Shown: positions 41,960 to 53,139 of the stretch, piece after piece
Layout of the letters: each line of letters opens with the position of its first letter
Numbering within the stretch: the stretch's first letter is position 1
Source: Schistocephalus solidus
Taxonomy: Eukaryota; Platyhelminthes; Cestoda; Diphyllobothriidea; Diphyllobothriidae
DNA: 64,000 bases
Reading direction: 5' to 3'
NCBI GenBank assembly: GCA_017591395.1
Contig: WEDG01005576.1
Span: 82,997-146,996 of the forward strand
Made by a program: the position numbers and the translations under genes
Notes under the pieces: model-generated
Database searches by the model: none
Told to the model about the DNA's origin: nothing
What the model saw: only the letters and a program-made list of their open reading frames with translations

Positions 41960-44166
41960 GGCCCATAAAATTGACAAACGCAACAGGAAATTTGGTTGGC
42001 GCAAAATTGAAGTGCTTGTATACAAATGCGCAAAGCCTTTTATCAAAACTTGATGAGTTAAAAATTTGCCTTGCCGAAGTATCTCCGGATGTGATAGCAG
42101 TAACCGAAACCTGGCTGTCGGGCAGTATTCTGAGATAGCGAAATAACATTGTCTGGGTACCAAATATATCGGAGGGACAGAGAAAACCGACAGGGTGGTG
42201 GAATAATTGTGTATGTGAAAGACGTGCTAATAGTGTCTGACAAGACGAGCAAGTTTGCGTGCAGCACTGAAGCCATATGGTTGAACATCAAGGCTCTTGG
42301 CTCTCCATGTCTAGATGTCCTCATTGTCTATCGGCCACCTAGGATAGACCGAGTCGCGGACACCCACTTGTTGGAACAATTAGAAAAGTTCTCCAGTAGA
42401 CCTAATGTAATGATTATGGGTGACTTCAACGCACCAGGAATTAACTGGAGCACTGTTCAATCATCATGCCCGAAATCGACTTTTGATTATGTTTTTCTGC
42501 AAAAGACCTTGAATGCACTCCTCACACAGCATGTCCCTTTCCCCACCAGAACACGTGAAGGACAAAGGGCTAACTGTCTTGACCTGGTTTTCACGAAAAC
42601 ATCAGGCAGCATTGACGAGATTATTTCAATGCCTCCGCTCGGTCGTAGTGATCATGTGGTGCTTATGTGGGACTACTCCTTATTCTCCGTTGCGCCTGCT
42701 ATAGAGGAAAAACGGCGTAACGTTTGGCGAGGAAACTTTCATCAGATGCGAGCAGATTTAACACACATCAACTGGACCTCAATGTTTTCGAGCACCGTAA
42801 ACGAAGATTGGGAGTCCTTCCGAAATGTTCTTCTGCAACTTATTGACAACCACTGCCCGCTAACGAGTGTCCATCACAGCAAGCGTCCTGGGTGGCTAGA
42901 CAGCAACTTAAAAAGGGAAATAAACAGGAAGCACAAGTTGTGGAGAAAATATCGCGAGTCTAATCAAGTCGCCTATTTTAATAAGTATAAAGCACAGAGA
43001 AACAAAATGAGAAGCCTTATTCTTAAAACGCGAAGAGAATTTGAGAAGACTTTGCTGCAAAAGGCAACGCAGAATCCAAAGTTAGTCTACAGTTACCTCC
43101 GTAGATGTACAAGGAATAAACATCAAATACCGCTGATTAAGACTGCCGTGGGCGTCGAAATTTCTGAAAACAAGGAAAAAGCCGAGTACTTTTCACAGTT
43201 CTACCGCTCAGTCTTCACAAACGAGGCAAGGTTCCTTCGTCCCTCAGTGGATAACCCGCCGACTGCAAGCATTAGCCACATACTATTCTCAGAATTTCTG
43301 ATCCAAAAGGAATTAAAAAGAACTAAAAGAGTCGAAATCCCCAGGACCAGACGAGCTTCCACCCAAGCTTCTGAAAGAACTCGCCAATGAACTTTCCGCA
43401 CCTTTGTCAGTGCTCTTTCAAAAGTCCTTTGACTCCGGAACACTTCCTTTCGATTGGAAGCTGGCACATATAACTCCCTTGTACAAAAGCGGTAGCCGGG
43501 CGTCAGTGACAAACTACAGGCCCATAAGCTTAACATGCATCCTTGGCAAGATTATGGAAAGGATCATCAAGAGCGAATTGGTGAAATTCCTAGAGACTCA
43601 TAATTTGTTATCAAGCTGTCAACACGGGTTCAGAAAAAGGAAGATCATGCACAACGAATTTGCTGTATTCGCTCCAGAGGTGGACCCAAGCACTTGAAGA
43701 TAGACACGCGGTTCACATTGCCTTCATTGACTTTCAAAAGGCCTTCGATACTGTGCCGCACGAGAGACTGCTGTACAAGCTAGAAAGAATTGGAATCAGA
43801 GGTAACCTCCTCAAGTGGATCGAAAACTTCCTCGTGGGTCGGCGCCAGGTTGTGTGCATCGGCCAAGAGAGGTCAAGTTCTGCTGCGGTCGAGAGTGGGG
43901 TTCCTCAGGGTTCAGTACTAGGGCCAATACTGTTTTTAATATACGTGAACGATTGTGTCAGGAATCTCGACTGTGAAGCAGCAATGTTTGCCGACGACAT
44001 TAAAATCTGGAATGTAATCCAGAGCCCTGCTGACGAAGATAAACTGCAGATCAACCTAACTCGGTTGGAGGAGTGGTCGAATCATTGGCTTTTGCGGTTC
44101 AACGTCGATAAGTGTACAATACTTCGCTTAGGCAACCCGTCTGGATCTGCCGAAAGTAGAAGTTAC
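41960..44166 (+). pseudogene. LINE A2 ORF2: endonuclease and reverse transcriptase, frameshifted
   Basis: Endonuclease: TNAQSLLSKLDELK, AVTETW (catalytic Glu), GGGIIVYVKD, GDFNAPGINW, CLDLVFTK and [11 protein letters not shown] (SDH), covering the EEP catalytic set. RT: KSPGPDELPPKL, NYRPISLTC, FQKAFDTVPHERL, GVPQGSVLGPILF and MFADDIKIWN. Frame breaks lie near 42130, 43320 and at 43636 (one extra A compared with A1). The frame ends at the LINE G insertion near 44167 and resumes at 48768. All catalytic motifs are intact, so the element died recently. Confidence 0.87.
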
Positions 44167-44279
44167 TTTAATTCAGTATATATAAGGGAGATAGGCAGAG
44201 CCTTTGAAAACCCTATTTACAGATAGACGCTAGCAAAACAAGCAAATGTTACATGGCGATAGTCGTTTTAGTATATCAA

Positions 44280-46108
44280 TCATTGCTGTCGACTAAATAT
44301 ATGTTCATCAAGTAAAAATGCATCAAGTCTTCTTTTAAACATTTCAACGCTTTCAGCCTGAACAACTGAGGCTGGCAGTTTGTTCCATTCGTCAATCACC
44401 CGTTGGGAAAAGAAGTTGGCCCGCACTTCAAGTTTGGCGTGATTTCTTTTCAGTTTGTATTGGTGACCTCGGAGACTTGTCATGTTTGCCAATTCAAAAA
44501 GTTGGCCATCTGAAGAGCACAATCAACTCCTCTGACCAGTTTGAAGACTAAGATCATATCCCCTCTGTATTGCCTATAAGAGAGAGGAAAAATTTTAAGT
44601 CTTTCTAGGCGGCCCTCATAGGGTAGGCATTCCAATCCGCTGACTAGTTTCGTTGCCTCCGTTGAACTTTCTCCAGCAGAGCGTAGTCATGTTTCGTCCA
44701 AGGGCGCCACGCCTGAACGCAATATTCCAACACCGGCCGGATAAATGTTCCAAACACGCGCCCAAAAGCTCTCCGTCAAAATTAACGAAGGACCTTCTGA
44801 TTGCGCCTAAGATACACATAGCTTTCTTTGCGATATTCGCACAGTGCGACGATGGTTTGAGAGTTGGTGTTATCCATATACCCAAGTCCTTTAGAATATT
44901 TACCTCCTGGATTTGGTGACCACTGATGGAGTACTGGTATTCAAACCTAATCAGCCTTCTGGAACTAGACCGCAGTCGGATTATTTGGCATTTGTTAAGA
45001 TTAAGGTTCAGCAGCCACTCATCACACCATGTTTGCAAGCGATCTAAGTTTTGTTGTAATTTTCGCGCATCCTCCGGTTTTTCAATCGAGTTCCATAACT
45101 TCAAATCGTCAGCGAACATTACCTTCTCGCATGTCAGACAATCCAGACAGTCGTTTACGTATATCAGAAACAAAATGGGACCCAGAACGCTGCCCTGCGG
45201 AACTCCACTGTGAACGGTTTCCCAGTGAGACTTGGTGTCTCCGATACAAACACGCTGGCGCCTGTCTGTGAGAAAGTCGGCCAACCATTTGAGTAGGTTG
45301 CCAGTCACACCCATTTGACGGAGCTTAAAGATCAGACGTTTGTGTGGAACCCTGTCAAAGGCTTTGCTAAAGTCAATGTAGACCGCATCGACTGACAAAC
45401 CCATTTCTAATGATTTTTTTCCAACTTTCCATGGATGTGAGCAGGTTTGTGAGGCAGGATCGACCACTTCGAAATCCATGTTGATATGAACTAAGCAAGT
45501 TATTCTCTTCAAGATGCCTCATCAGTTCCGTTTTGATTATCTTCTCCATCATTTTGCAACAGATACTTGTGAGGCTGACTGGTCGGAAACTGTTTGGTGA
45601 TGTCCTCTCTCCTCCTTTATAGATGGGGGTTATGTTGGCTATCTTCCACTCGGTAGGCAGAGCCCCCGCCTCCATCGAACTTTCAAATATCTTGGAGAGC
45701 GGAGAGGCCAGCTGGTCTGTGAGTTCATTGAGAACTTTTGCGGATATACCATCTGGGCCAGGTGATTTAGTGGGCTGTAGCTGTTTCAGAGTTTTTTTCT
45801 TACTGTGTCCATTGGGAACGACACCGTGCTTATTTTGTTTGTAGATGTGGCAGTACTGTAGTATTCATCCTCGTCAAAAAATGGTTCCTCGGTATACACG
45901 GACATAAAGAAATTGGATAAGAGGCAGGTCTTATCAGAGTTATCAGTTAACCTGTTTCCCTGATTGTCTTTAAGACAAGGAATGCAGTCGCGATTTCGTT
46001 TTGCCTTATTAACGTAAGCATAAAACCTTTTCGAATTTCTTGGTATGTCTTTGACTATTTCTGACTCAAAGGCTGATCTTTCTTTTCCGACACCGATTTT
46101 GCTGTTTC
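44280..46108 (-). pseudogene. LINE G linker, reverse transcriptase and C-terminal domain
   Basis: RT pieces: LPTEWKIANITPIYKGG, NSFRPVSLTSICCKMMEKI, YQHGFRSGRSC (45675-45373), IDFSKAFDRVPHKRL, GVPQGSVLGPILF, MFADDLKLWN (catalytic), WLLNLNLNKC (45512-44616), and the end LRGHQYKLKR plus FFSQRVIDEWNKLP (44522-44280). Breaks fall near 45780, 45440 and 44600. The FADD motif is intact. Confidence 0.86.
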
Positions 46109-47093
46109 TTAAAAAGCGGAAAAATGTTCGGGTTGTTGATATCTGGCATATGTTCTCCACAGTCTTCTTTTCTTCTTGAGATTCCTTTTTATTTCCGATG
46201 TCACCCACTCGGGTCGGGAGACGCATGATCGCCTTTTAAGTGGGCAGAATTTCTCTACCAATTGGTGAATCAATTTACTAATGAAGAACCAGGCAGCATT
46301 AGGGTCAGGTACATGTGCAGGGCTCCAGTCTATCCCATTCAGTAATTCTTTCATTTTGGGATAATCCCCTTTCCATACATTTCTCTGCCTAACTGCACGA
46401 CGTTTGGGTACAGAAAAATGACTGTACTCCCAAGCAAGAACACAATGATCACTTCGTCCAAGCGGCACGTAAGAACTTAATGCAAGGATGCAATTGTCAT
46501 CTCTACTAATGATTAGATCCAAACAGCTTGACTGCTGCCCATTTCGGAACCGCGTCTTCATTGTGACATGTTGGGTAAGAAACTCGTCATTTACCAACTG
46601 GAAGTAATTTCTGTTCGAATGAATTTTCCGATCGCGAGCAGTACATTGACACCCAATCGATATCGGGAGCGTTGAAATCTCCAAGTATTAATAAATGTTT
46701 GCTACGGCAGATTTGCTTTACCTCTGTGATGAGTGCTTCGTCCGTGTCCGTTCGCTGTCCTGGGGGTCGATATACCACGGCAATATGGAGGTCTGGTTGG
46801 TTTGGGACTTTCAGTTTACAACAAAGTATTTCGCAAGACGAGATCCTATTTTGCGAGGGCCCATCCGGAATGAAGTCAATGCCTTCTCGTATAAACATTG
46901 CGATTCCACCACCCCTACGTCCGTTTCTATCCATGCGGATAAGCTGAAAACCGTCTATTCGGACTTCTGTGTCTGCGATTTGTTCATTTAACCATGTTTC
47001 AGTTAGAGCTATGAAGTCAGGTTGTAAATGGTCCACGACCAGTTTAATTTCATCCATTTTGTTCAATAGACTCTGCACATTTGTGTACATCAT
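46109..47093 (-). pseudogene. LINE G endonuclease domain
   Basis: MYTNVQSLLNKMDEIK, ALTETW with the catalytic Glu, RRGGGIAMFIREG, VVYRPPG, GDFNAPDIDW, CLDLIISR and RSDHCVLAWEY appear in the right order. All expected EEP catalytic residues can be seen, but a frameshift near 46640 splits the domain. Downstream NVWKGDYPKMKELL begins the linker to RT. Confidence 0.85.
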
Positions 47094-47318
47094 TTTAATC
47101 TTGTTTTTTCTTCCCTCGATTTCTGGATATTTTTTTGGTTCTTTTCTTCCACATGGTGATTTTTGCTGGATATTTCACAAGATATATCCAGTCTCCTATC
47201 TGGGTTCAAATCTATAGGCATTTGGTAGGGCTTTTGACCGGCGTGGTTGCCGTCAATTTCACCGGATGTTCCCATAAAAACGAGCGCACCGTTTTGACTA
47301 TTTTGTTGTCTACAATTT

Positions 47319-48165
47319 TCAAGTTTTGTTCCCCTCGTATTGACGTCTTTTCAATTCTGCTACCAGTGTCCTCATTTTCATCCGATCGGTGGGAGAATAA
47401 TCCGGCTGAAAAAAAACTCCACGATGATTCTTTCGTAGTTGGGACTTTCGAGAGAGCAATAGATCTACCTGCTGTTTACTCCCCAAAACGACTTTTAATG
47501 GTCTTGGTCGAACCTCATGCGTTTCATTTGTAACGAGAGGCCCCAATCGAAAGATCTTTTTGATGTCGACTGTCACACCAGTTTCTTGCGTATCATTCAA
47601 TAAATTTTGGAATGTCAGCAGATCCTGTTTTACCCTTTCTTTTGGCGTTTCCCCAGTAGCCTCTGAGACTCCCTGAACTACCAGAAAAAATGACCTGTCA
47701 AGGGAAAAAACTCGTTTCTGCATCCTGCTTTCTTTTAGTGATTGAAGGTTGAATCATACCCTTTGATACAGTCTTTAATACTGTGTTCAAATTTGTCTTC
47801 CTCGGTGAGCCTGTTGGTTCATTTGCAGACATCTCTATGGACCTTTCAAACTGCGTGAGTTCTCCTGACAATGCGTTTTGCTCGAATAGCACCTGGGAAA
47901 CCTGCATTTTTGGTTTATGGCATCCAGGTCTGTCGATAAGTCGTAGGCCACTTTTTCCGCCATTACTTTGCTGGCTACCATGCCCTGCTTCATTGTTTTT
48001 CGATGGACATGTAAAGAGCATGCTGCTGTCGCTCGTCCGATGCAGTAAAGAAACCTTACGATTACTGTTTTTCGACTTTTCAGAGACCGTCGATCGCTGA
48101 TTTACTTTTGTGCAGTCGGATTCTATGTGCACCAGATTTCCCGAACCTGGTGAAACGCAAGACAT
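47319..48165 (-). pseudogene. LINE G ORF1, one frameshift
   Basis: Two overlapping minus-strand frames (48165-47698 and 47723-47319) share one ORF1. The N-terminal part is Ser/Lys/Asn-rich without clear motifs. The C-terminal part has FLVVQGVSEATGE, KKIFRLGPL, RPRPLKVVLG and RMKMRTLVAELKRR, the conserved ORF1 block of these LINEs. The shift lies near 47700-47720. Confidence 0.8.
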
Positions 48166-48680
48166 AATTTCCTCCTCGTTTATTTTTTTCTGGTCATCTG
48201 TATTTCAACTGACTCAGAGGTTTGTTCTAATGACTTCGTTCTTTTTCTCTTTTTGTTTCGCTTAATGTTGTGCCTATTGACTTCTACCGTTTCCTTTGTG
48301 ATGATAGTGTTCTAGCTCGCTGATGTTTTTTTCGGCTCATTTGCATCGTGTTTCGGCGATTTAATTTTATTATGTTTTTATGAGGACTGATATTATTTCC
48401 GATAGGAGATCGAGGTCTCCTTCTAATCTCAAAACTCTGGTTGTTAGTCCTCGGCATCCATCACAGTGTGCCAGCCCTTCACTGTTTAGCTTAGTTTTTG
48501 GTAATATTCAGTAATTTACTGCTTTCTTCATTATTGCTGTTTTTGTGGATCTTCTCGGTCTGCTGAGAGTGTCTTGAGTATTTCTGGTAAGTTTTTGTCA
48601 CATGAAATCGAAAAAAACGGTTTACAAAGATAGGAGAGATCATTATTTTTTTGTAGTGTATAATATTTGTTTTTTCTGCT

Positions 48681-48766
48681 GGCTTCCCGGGCGTGGCCGA
48701 GCGGTCAAGAGCATCGGTAGCTAATCGAGAGGTTGGTGTTTCGAGTCCTGGCTGAAGCGGTGAATA
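48681..48766 (+). repeat. tRNA-like sequence at the LINE G / LINE A2 junction
   Basis: Contains gcgtggccgagcggtcaag (A-box type of Leu/Ser tRNAs) and ggtgtttcgagtcctgg (B-box type). The T stem does not pair well and no long variable arm is seen, so it is a tRNA pseudogene or SINE head rather than a working gene. It sits between the 5' end of antisense LINE G and the resumption of A2. Confidence 0.5.
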
Positions 48767-49578
48767 ATTTTCTCGCGGTGAAGCCTTAAAAGACGTGGAA
48801 ACCCAAAAGGACCTTGGTGTGCTGATGACCACCACCTTAAAACCATCGTCTCACTGCTCGAAAGTGGCGAAGAGGGCAATTTCGGTGTTGCATGCCATCA
48901 GACGAGCCTTTTTGGATTTCGATGAAGACCTTTTTGCTAAGACCTTTGGAACATTCATTAGGCCACATTTGGAATATGCTATGCACGCCTGGAAACCCTG
49001 GACAGTTCAAGATCAGAACTGCCTCGAAAGAGTCCAGAGAAAAGCCACCAAAATGGTTAGAAGTCAAAGCTCCTTGCCATATCCAACCCGCCTAATGAAT
49101 CTTAATCTGTTCCTTTTGAGTTATAGGCAAATGCGTGGTGATCTCCTGCAGACATTCCGCATTGAGAAGGGATTGGATTGTTGCCTGGAATTCTCGGACT
49201 TCTTTGAATTTGCCACCACGACCCATCTCCGAGGTCACCCATTGAAACTGCGTGTCCAGCAGGCGAGACTGGATGTGCGCAAGTTCTCCTTCTCTGTCAG
49301 AGTGGTTAAACCATGGAATGCCCTCCCTGAAGACGTTGTGATGTCACCATCGCTGGAAAGCTTTAAAAGGAACCTTGACAGTTTTATGTTCCGCAACGAG
49401 CCTGAGCGATGAGGCATTTATCTTAACCCTCGAGAGTCGTGCACCACTTGTCAAATTTTATGACCGCCTTTTGTACCTTGGCAACCCACACGGTTTCTCT
49501 GTATACCGCACTTAATTTTACGTTACAAATAGGGTACTCAAAGGCCCATGCCTATTTCCCTCAATAAATAGAATAGAA
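48767..49578 (+). pseudogene. LINE A2 ORF2 C-terminal part and 3' UTR, after the LINE G insertion
   Basis: Continues the A2 thumb and C-terminal region: KDLGVLMTTTLKPSSHCSK, FIRPHLEYAMHAWKPW, LERVQRKATKMVR, MRGDLLQTFRI and WNALPEDVV, ending with stop at 49410-49412. This half is open throughout, unlike the same part of A1. The 3' UTR holds the AGGC-CCAT-GCCT hairpin. Confidence 0.87.
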
Positions 49579-49702
49579 TTGAGGCCTCAAGTTCATTGAC
49601 GCATTTTCAAGAGATTTTGTTTCATAAGCAGAAGTGCTCAAGAACGTACCATCTCGACGTTTCCTTATCTTATTTTGAAATGCTACTCCAGTATTACCCT
49701 AC

Positions 49703-50684
49703 GAGTGGCGCTATTCAAGGCACGGTTCTAGGTCCCCTTCTCTTCATTCTGTACATAAACGAAATTTTAACTTTTCTCACAAATTTAAAAAGTTTCGTTT
49801 ACGCTGACGATCTCAAGTGCATTTATTCATTTTCTTAAGACACTGCCAATAGTTGCGTTGATAAAATCAATACTGATCTACTTATGCTCTCACGTTGGAG
49901 CTGTACGTGGCAGATGGAGTTTTCATCATCCAAGATTAGTTTTATGTGTTTTGGCTCCGCTAAGCTTCATAGACTCCTAGTATTTCAAAAAAGTACACTT
50001 TTAGAACGATCAACTATAAGAGACTAAGGTCTAAGTTACAGGAAAAAGCTAGCATTATCGCCTCATGCAGATCAAATTTCTGCAAAGGCTGCACAGATAT
50101 GTGGTTTTATATCACATAATTTCTTCCTTCCCGAAATAAAGTGTAACCTATATCGCATGTTTGTTCTTCTTATCCTTGAATACCGCTGTCCCCTCTTTGG
50201 GCTGATGAATGCCTCTGACCGCAGTGAGATTGAAATAGTTCAGAGGGGTTTAACTCGAAGCCTTTTTTCTCTTCCTCGATCCAGTATCTCTTATACGGAT
50301 AGATGCCATTTAGCATACATTAAAGTTATGTGGGTTAGAAGACTCGAAGGCAGTCTCTGCTTCCTGTTTCGCGTTAACTCTAGCCCAAATCTCCCACGAA
50401 TTATCGCTTTGGCTCCGGTAGATCAACCCTATGCCACTCGTTATTCCTCCATGATCATTTTACCACCCCTTCGCTCCACAACTAATCGTTCTAAGTTTTT
50501 TGCCTCCAAATATTATTTCATATGGAATAATCTTCCACTGGAAATTAGGTTGACGTCCACATTAGCTATTTTCAAAACCAAATTACTCAAACATTTAACT
50601 TCGGAAGATATTAGGTCCTTATTGTCTGTTTCCTTCCCAAACTCGCAACTTTTGGATTTTGAAAAGGGTCCTCCTGGTATTTGA
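49703..50684 (+). pseudogene. LINE E reverse transcriptase, C-terminal half
   Basis: GTVLGPLLFILYINEILT and VYADDLKCIYSFS carry the catalytic YADD. After stops come KLALSPHADQISAKAAQICG, MFVLLILEYRCPLFGL, VQRGLTRSLFSLP and FIWNNLPLEIR. The frame at 50157-50684 is open. At least two breaks lie between 49838 and 50157. Confidence 0.82.
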
Positions 50685-50713
50685 GGCAGCTCCCTTCATA
50701 TTACATTGGTCTT

Positions 50714-51083
50714 TGTGCCTCCTAAACGGGCCACGTGGTAGATGCGTTGTACCAACACGGGGGCCACATCAGGGCATGGCATGCGTTATTCGGGTTGCGC
50801 TCCCATAACAAATGCAGAACACGGAGGTGTGATGGCACACCTAGGGGCGGCTAGGACTTAGGGGACCCAGCCGCGCCAGCCACCTGCGTCCTCTCCTGCC
50901 TCCCATCTTCTTGACTCTGTCTAGACACCGGGCTCAGGTGGGGGGGAGGAGCAGAGAGTGCGGTTGATGCAGCGCAATTATACTATCACTTTAAAATAAA
51001 TCCCGCGCAAGTCACCGTCCCTGCTTTACTTTCCCATGGAGCATACGGGGGACATCATCAGACTACGACGGTCGAACTGTCAT
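50714..51083 (+). repeat. F repeat, variant with alternative 5' module (F-prime), copy 1
   Basis: The 5' module begins gcctcctaaacgggccac and includes gttattcgggttgcgctccc and taggggcggctaggact. The shared 3' module runs from catcttcttgactctgtc through tactatcacttt to acggtcgaactgtc. It matches 52030-52402 over its whole length. Confidence 0.8.
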
Positions 51084-51350
51084 GTGTGTGTCTGTGTGTG
51101 TGTGTACATAATTACGCTACTTTTTCGTACATAATTACGCTAATTTTTCGCATCTTTGTGGTGCAAAGTCTACCATACATATGTGTAGTACGCACATGTT
51201 TGCACACATTTTTGGAAAAAAATATCAGCTGCATATATAAGGCCTACCAATTTCTCCGCAGAATGCATTTTCTTCTTCTTCTTATACTTCTTCTCCCCTT
51301 CTTCCCTTTTCTTCCTTCTTTTCTACATCCGTTTATTTCCTGTCAATCCA
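51084..51350 (+). repeat. Simple repeats: (TG)n, tandem 22-bp duplication, TTC-rich tract
   Basis: A (TG)n run at 51083-51106 is followed by two copies of tacataattacgcta-tttttcg (51107-51152). A ttcttcttctt-type tract covers 51272-51330. All lie within the F-rich part of the LINE E 3' UTR. Confidence 0.75.
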
Positions 51351-51599
51351 TCGCATGGGTTTAACACTACGATGTGTGTGTGTGTTCAACCCCCTGTTGT
51401 GTGAAATCCTGGTGCTTGTGTTTGGGAGGCCAGGTCGTGTACGTAGTACACGAAGACGAGGTCACCAGCAGCTGCGCCCGCTTCCGCATCAGACAACTGA
51501 CCGGCTCGGACAGTGGTCTGATTGTGGGGGTGGGGGAGAGAGTGAGGTCGAGAGCTCAGCGTATTTTCCTCACTATAAACAATCTGACGCGCTTGAAAC

Positions 51600-52025
51600 T
51601 ATCACGGTGCGCTAAAAGCCGTGGCTTGGAAGGTTGCCAACTGACGGGATAACTCGGACCGCGTGGTCAGCCCAATGAGTGTTTGTGTGGAGTGGCTGAC
51701 TGGCGGACTGAGAGTCAGGTTGCAATGGCTCCTTCTAAATTTGGCGTTAATGGCACTCACACTCTGTAGGATTCGAGCCCAGTGTGGTGGCACGCCCAGG
51801 GCGGCTCCGGCCGCGACAGCCACCTGCGCCCTCTCCCATCTCCGGTCTTCTTGACTCTGTCTTGACACCGGGCTCAGGTGGGGGAGGAGGAGAGAGTGCG
51901 GTAGCTGCAGCGCAAGTCTACTATCACTTAAAAATAATTCACGCGCAAGTCACCGTCCCCGCTCCACCCTTCCATGGAGCATACGGTGGACATCGTCGGA
52001 CTACGACGGTCAAACTGTCGTGTGT
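51600..52025 (+). repeat. F repeat, full copy
   Basis: The 5' module starts near gctaaaagccgtggcttgg and includes gacgggataactcgg, gagtcaggttgcaatggctcc and a B-box-like ggattcgagccc at about 51772. The 3' module is the same as in F-prime. It parallels the minus-strand copy at 25490-25915. It carries no protein. Confidence 0.8.
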
Positions 52026-52029
52026 GTTT

Positions 52030-52402
52030 GCGCCCCCTAAACGGGCCACATGGTTGATGCGTTGGACCAACACAGGGGCCACATTAGGGCCCGGCAGGCG
52101 TTATTCGGGTTGCGCTCCCATAACAAATGCCGAACATGGAGGTGTGGTTTTACGCCTAGGGGCGGCTTGGACTTAGGAGACCAAGCCGCACCAGCCACCT
52201 GCCTCCTCTCCCGCCTCCGATCTTCTTGACTCTGTCTCTCCACACCGGGCTCAGGTGTGGGAGGAGGAGAAAGTGCGGTAGATGCAGCGCAAGTCTACTA
52301 TCACTTTAAACTAAATCACGCGCAAGTCACCGTCCCTGCTCCACTTTCCCATGGAGGATACGGTGGACATCGTCGGACTTCGACTGTCAAACTGTCTTAT
52401 TA
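52030..52402 (+). repeat. F repeat, F-prime variant, copy 2
   Basis: Begins gccccctaaacgggccaca and ends tcgactgtcaaactgtc. It is very similar to 50714-51083 and directly follows the full F copy. Confidence 0.82.
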
Positions 52403-53139
52403 GTCTTTTTTACTATTTCCATCATCCTCTGCAGAGCCAATCTTTGCATTCAATTTTTCGCACTCCCTCTTTTAAACTAGCATCACCAACTCTTGACAAC
52501 CTTGAAACCTTCCTCCGATTTTACAATCCCGAACGATGGTCTCCAGGTTCAGTTGATGTTCAAGGCGTGTTCTGATGTTTTGGCCTGTTTGTTAGTGGAC
52601 TATGCAGCCAACCAGGTCACATATCGATGATGATCTCATGACCTCTACTGTCCCCTCTTCGTTTTGACCCTGGTGTCTACGAGAAATTCTTCCTCTCTCA
52701 CCTTTACTGGTGGTTACAAACAGTAGCTCTGACTGCTATATTATCTCTCCCATGACAAGGAGCGTTCCGAACCCTAATACGTGGTCAACAACATCACAAT
52801 ACTATCGCATTGTATCTAGCTATTAATTTTTTAGTGAAGCAGTTTTTTCTTCTACATATTTGAAATCGGCGGCTCACCGAACTTCATCTCCGATTTACCC
52901 GTAGGAGTTTTTACTGCTTCTTTTCTAGTTCACCGTATATGTCAAAGAATGTTGACTTTTGTTTAAAAAATGGCAAATCGTTGTGAATCGGATATGCCTA
53001 CCATATTATTCATTTCTGCTGTTAATATGGCTGCTCACATAGTGCAGCAATTATCCACTTTCTTTCATTTTTACCGAGATACTAATTTTGAAGTGATGGG
53101 GCTCTCTGGGCCTTAAATATACAATTTATTTATTTATTT
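52403..53139 (+). other. LINE E 3' UTR, distal part
   Basis: Non-coding sequence between the last F repeat and the (TTTA)n tail. Attributed to LINE E because the LINE B sequence resumes just after the tail. Confidence 0.6.

Larger units (their letters stand above)
44167..48680 (-). mobile_element. LINE G (CR1-like), near full length, antisense, nested in LINE A2
   Basis: Minus strand, from about 48680 down: 5' UTR, ORF1 (48165-47319), ORF2 endonuclease and RT (47093-44280), 3' UTR, a hairpin at 44193-44203 and tail ttatatatactgaa. A2 sequence stops at agttacttt (44167) and resumes at tttctcgcggtgaagcc (48767), where A1 has actttctcaacggtgaagcc. It differs from LINE A by many residues but has the same architecture, so it is a separate family. 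Broken by several frameshifts. Confidence 0.86.
40153..49578 (+). mobile_element. LINE A copy A2 (CR1-like), near full length, interrupted by LINE G
   Basis: 5' UTR to about 40640, ORF1 (40641-41657), ORF2 with endonuclease and RT (about 41960-44166), a 4.6-kb insertion, then the ORF2 end at 48768-49412. The 3' UTR has a hairpin at 49542-49553 and tail tcaataaatagaatagaatt. A1 gives the uninterrupted sequence at the insertion point. Only a few single-base changes break the frames. CR1-clade assignment rests on the C-terminal RT wording and short tandem 3' tail. Confidence 0.88.
49703..53139 (+). mobile_element. LINE E, 5'-truncated, with (TTTA)n tail, nested in LINE B
   Basis: Starts inside RT (GAIQGTVLGPLLF), continues to the RT C-terminus at 50684, then a 3' UTR interrupted by F repeats (50714-52402), and ends in tttatttatttattta at 53125-53140. 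The LINE B 3' UTR breaks exactly at its two ends. RT wording is closer to LINE B (LYRMFVLLILEYRCPLFG) than to A or G. Confidence 0.8.

Noticed and set aside
44653..45271. Plus-strand open frames within LINE G
   Set aside because: They are shadows of the antisense RT, which has all family motifs on the other strand.
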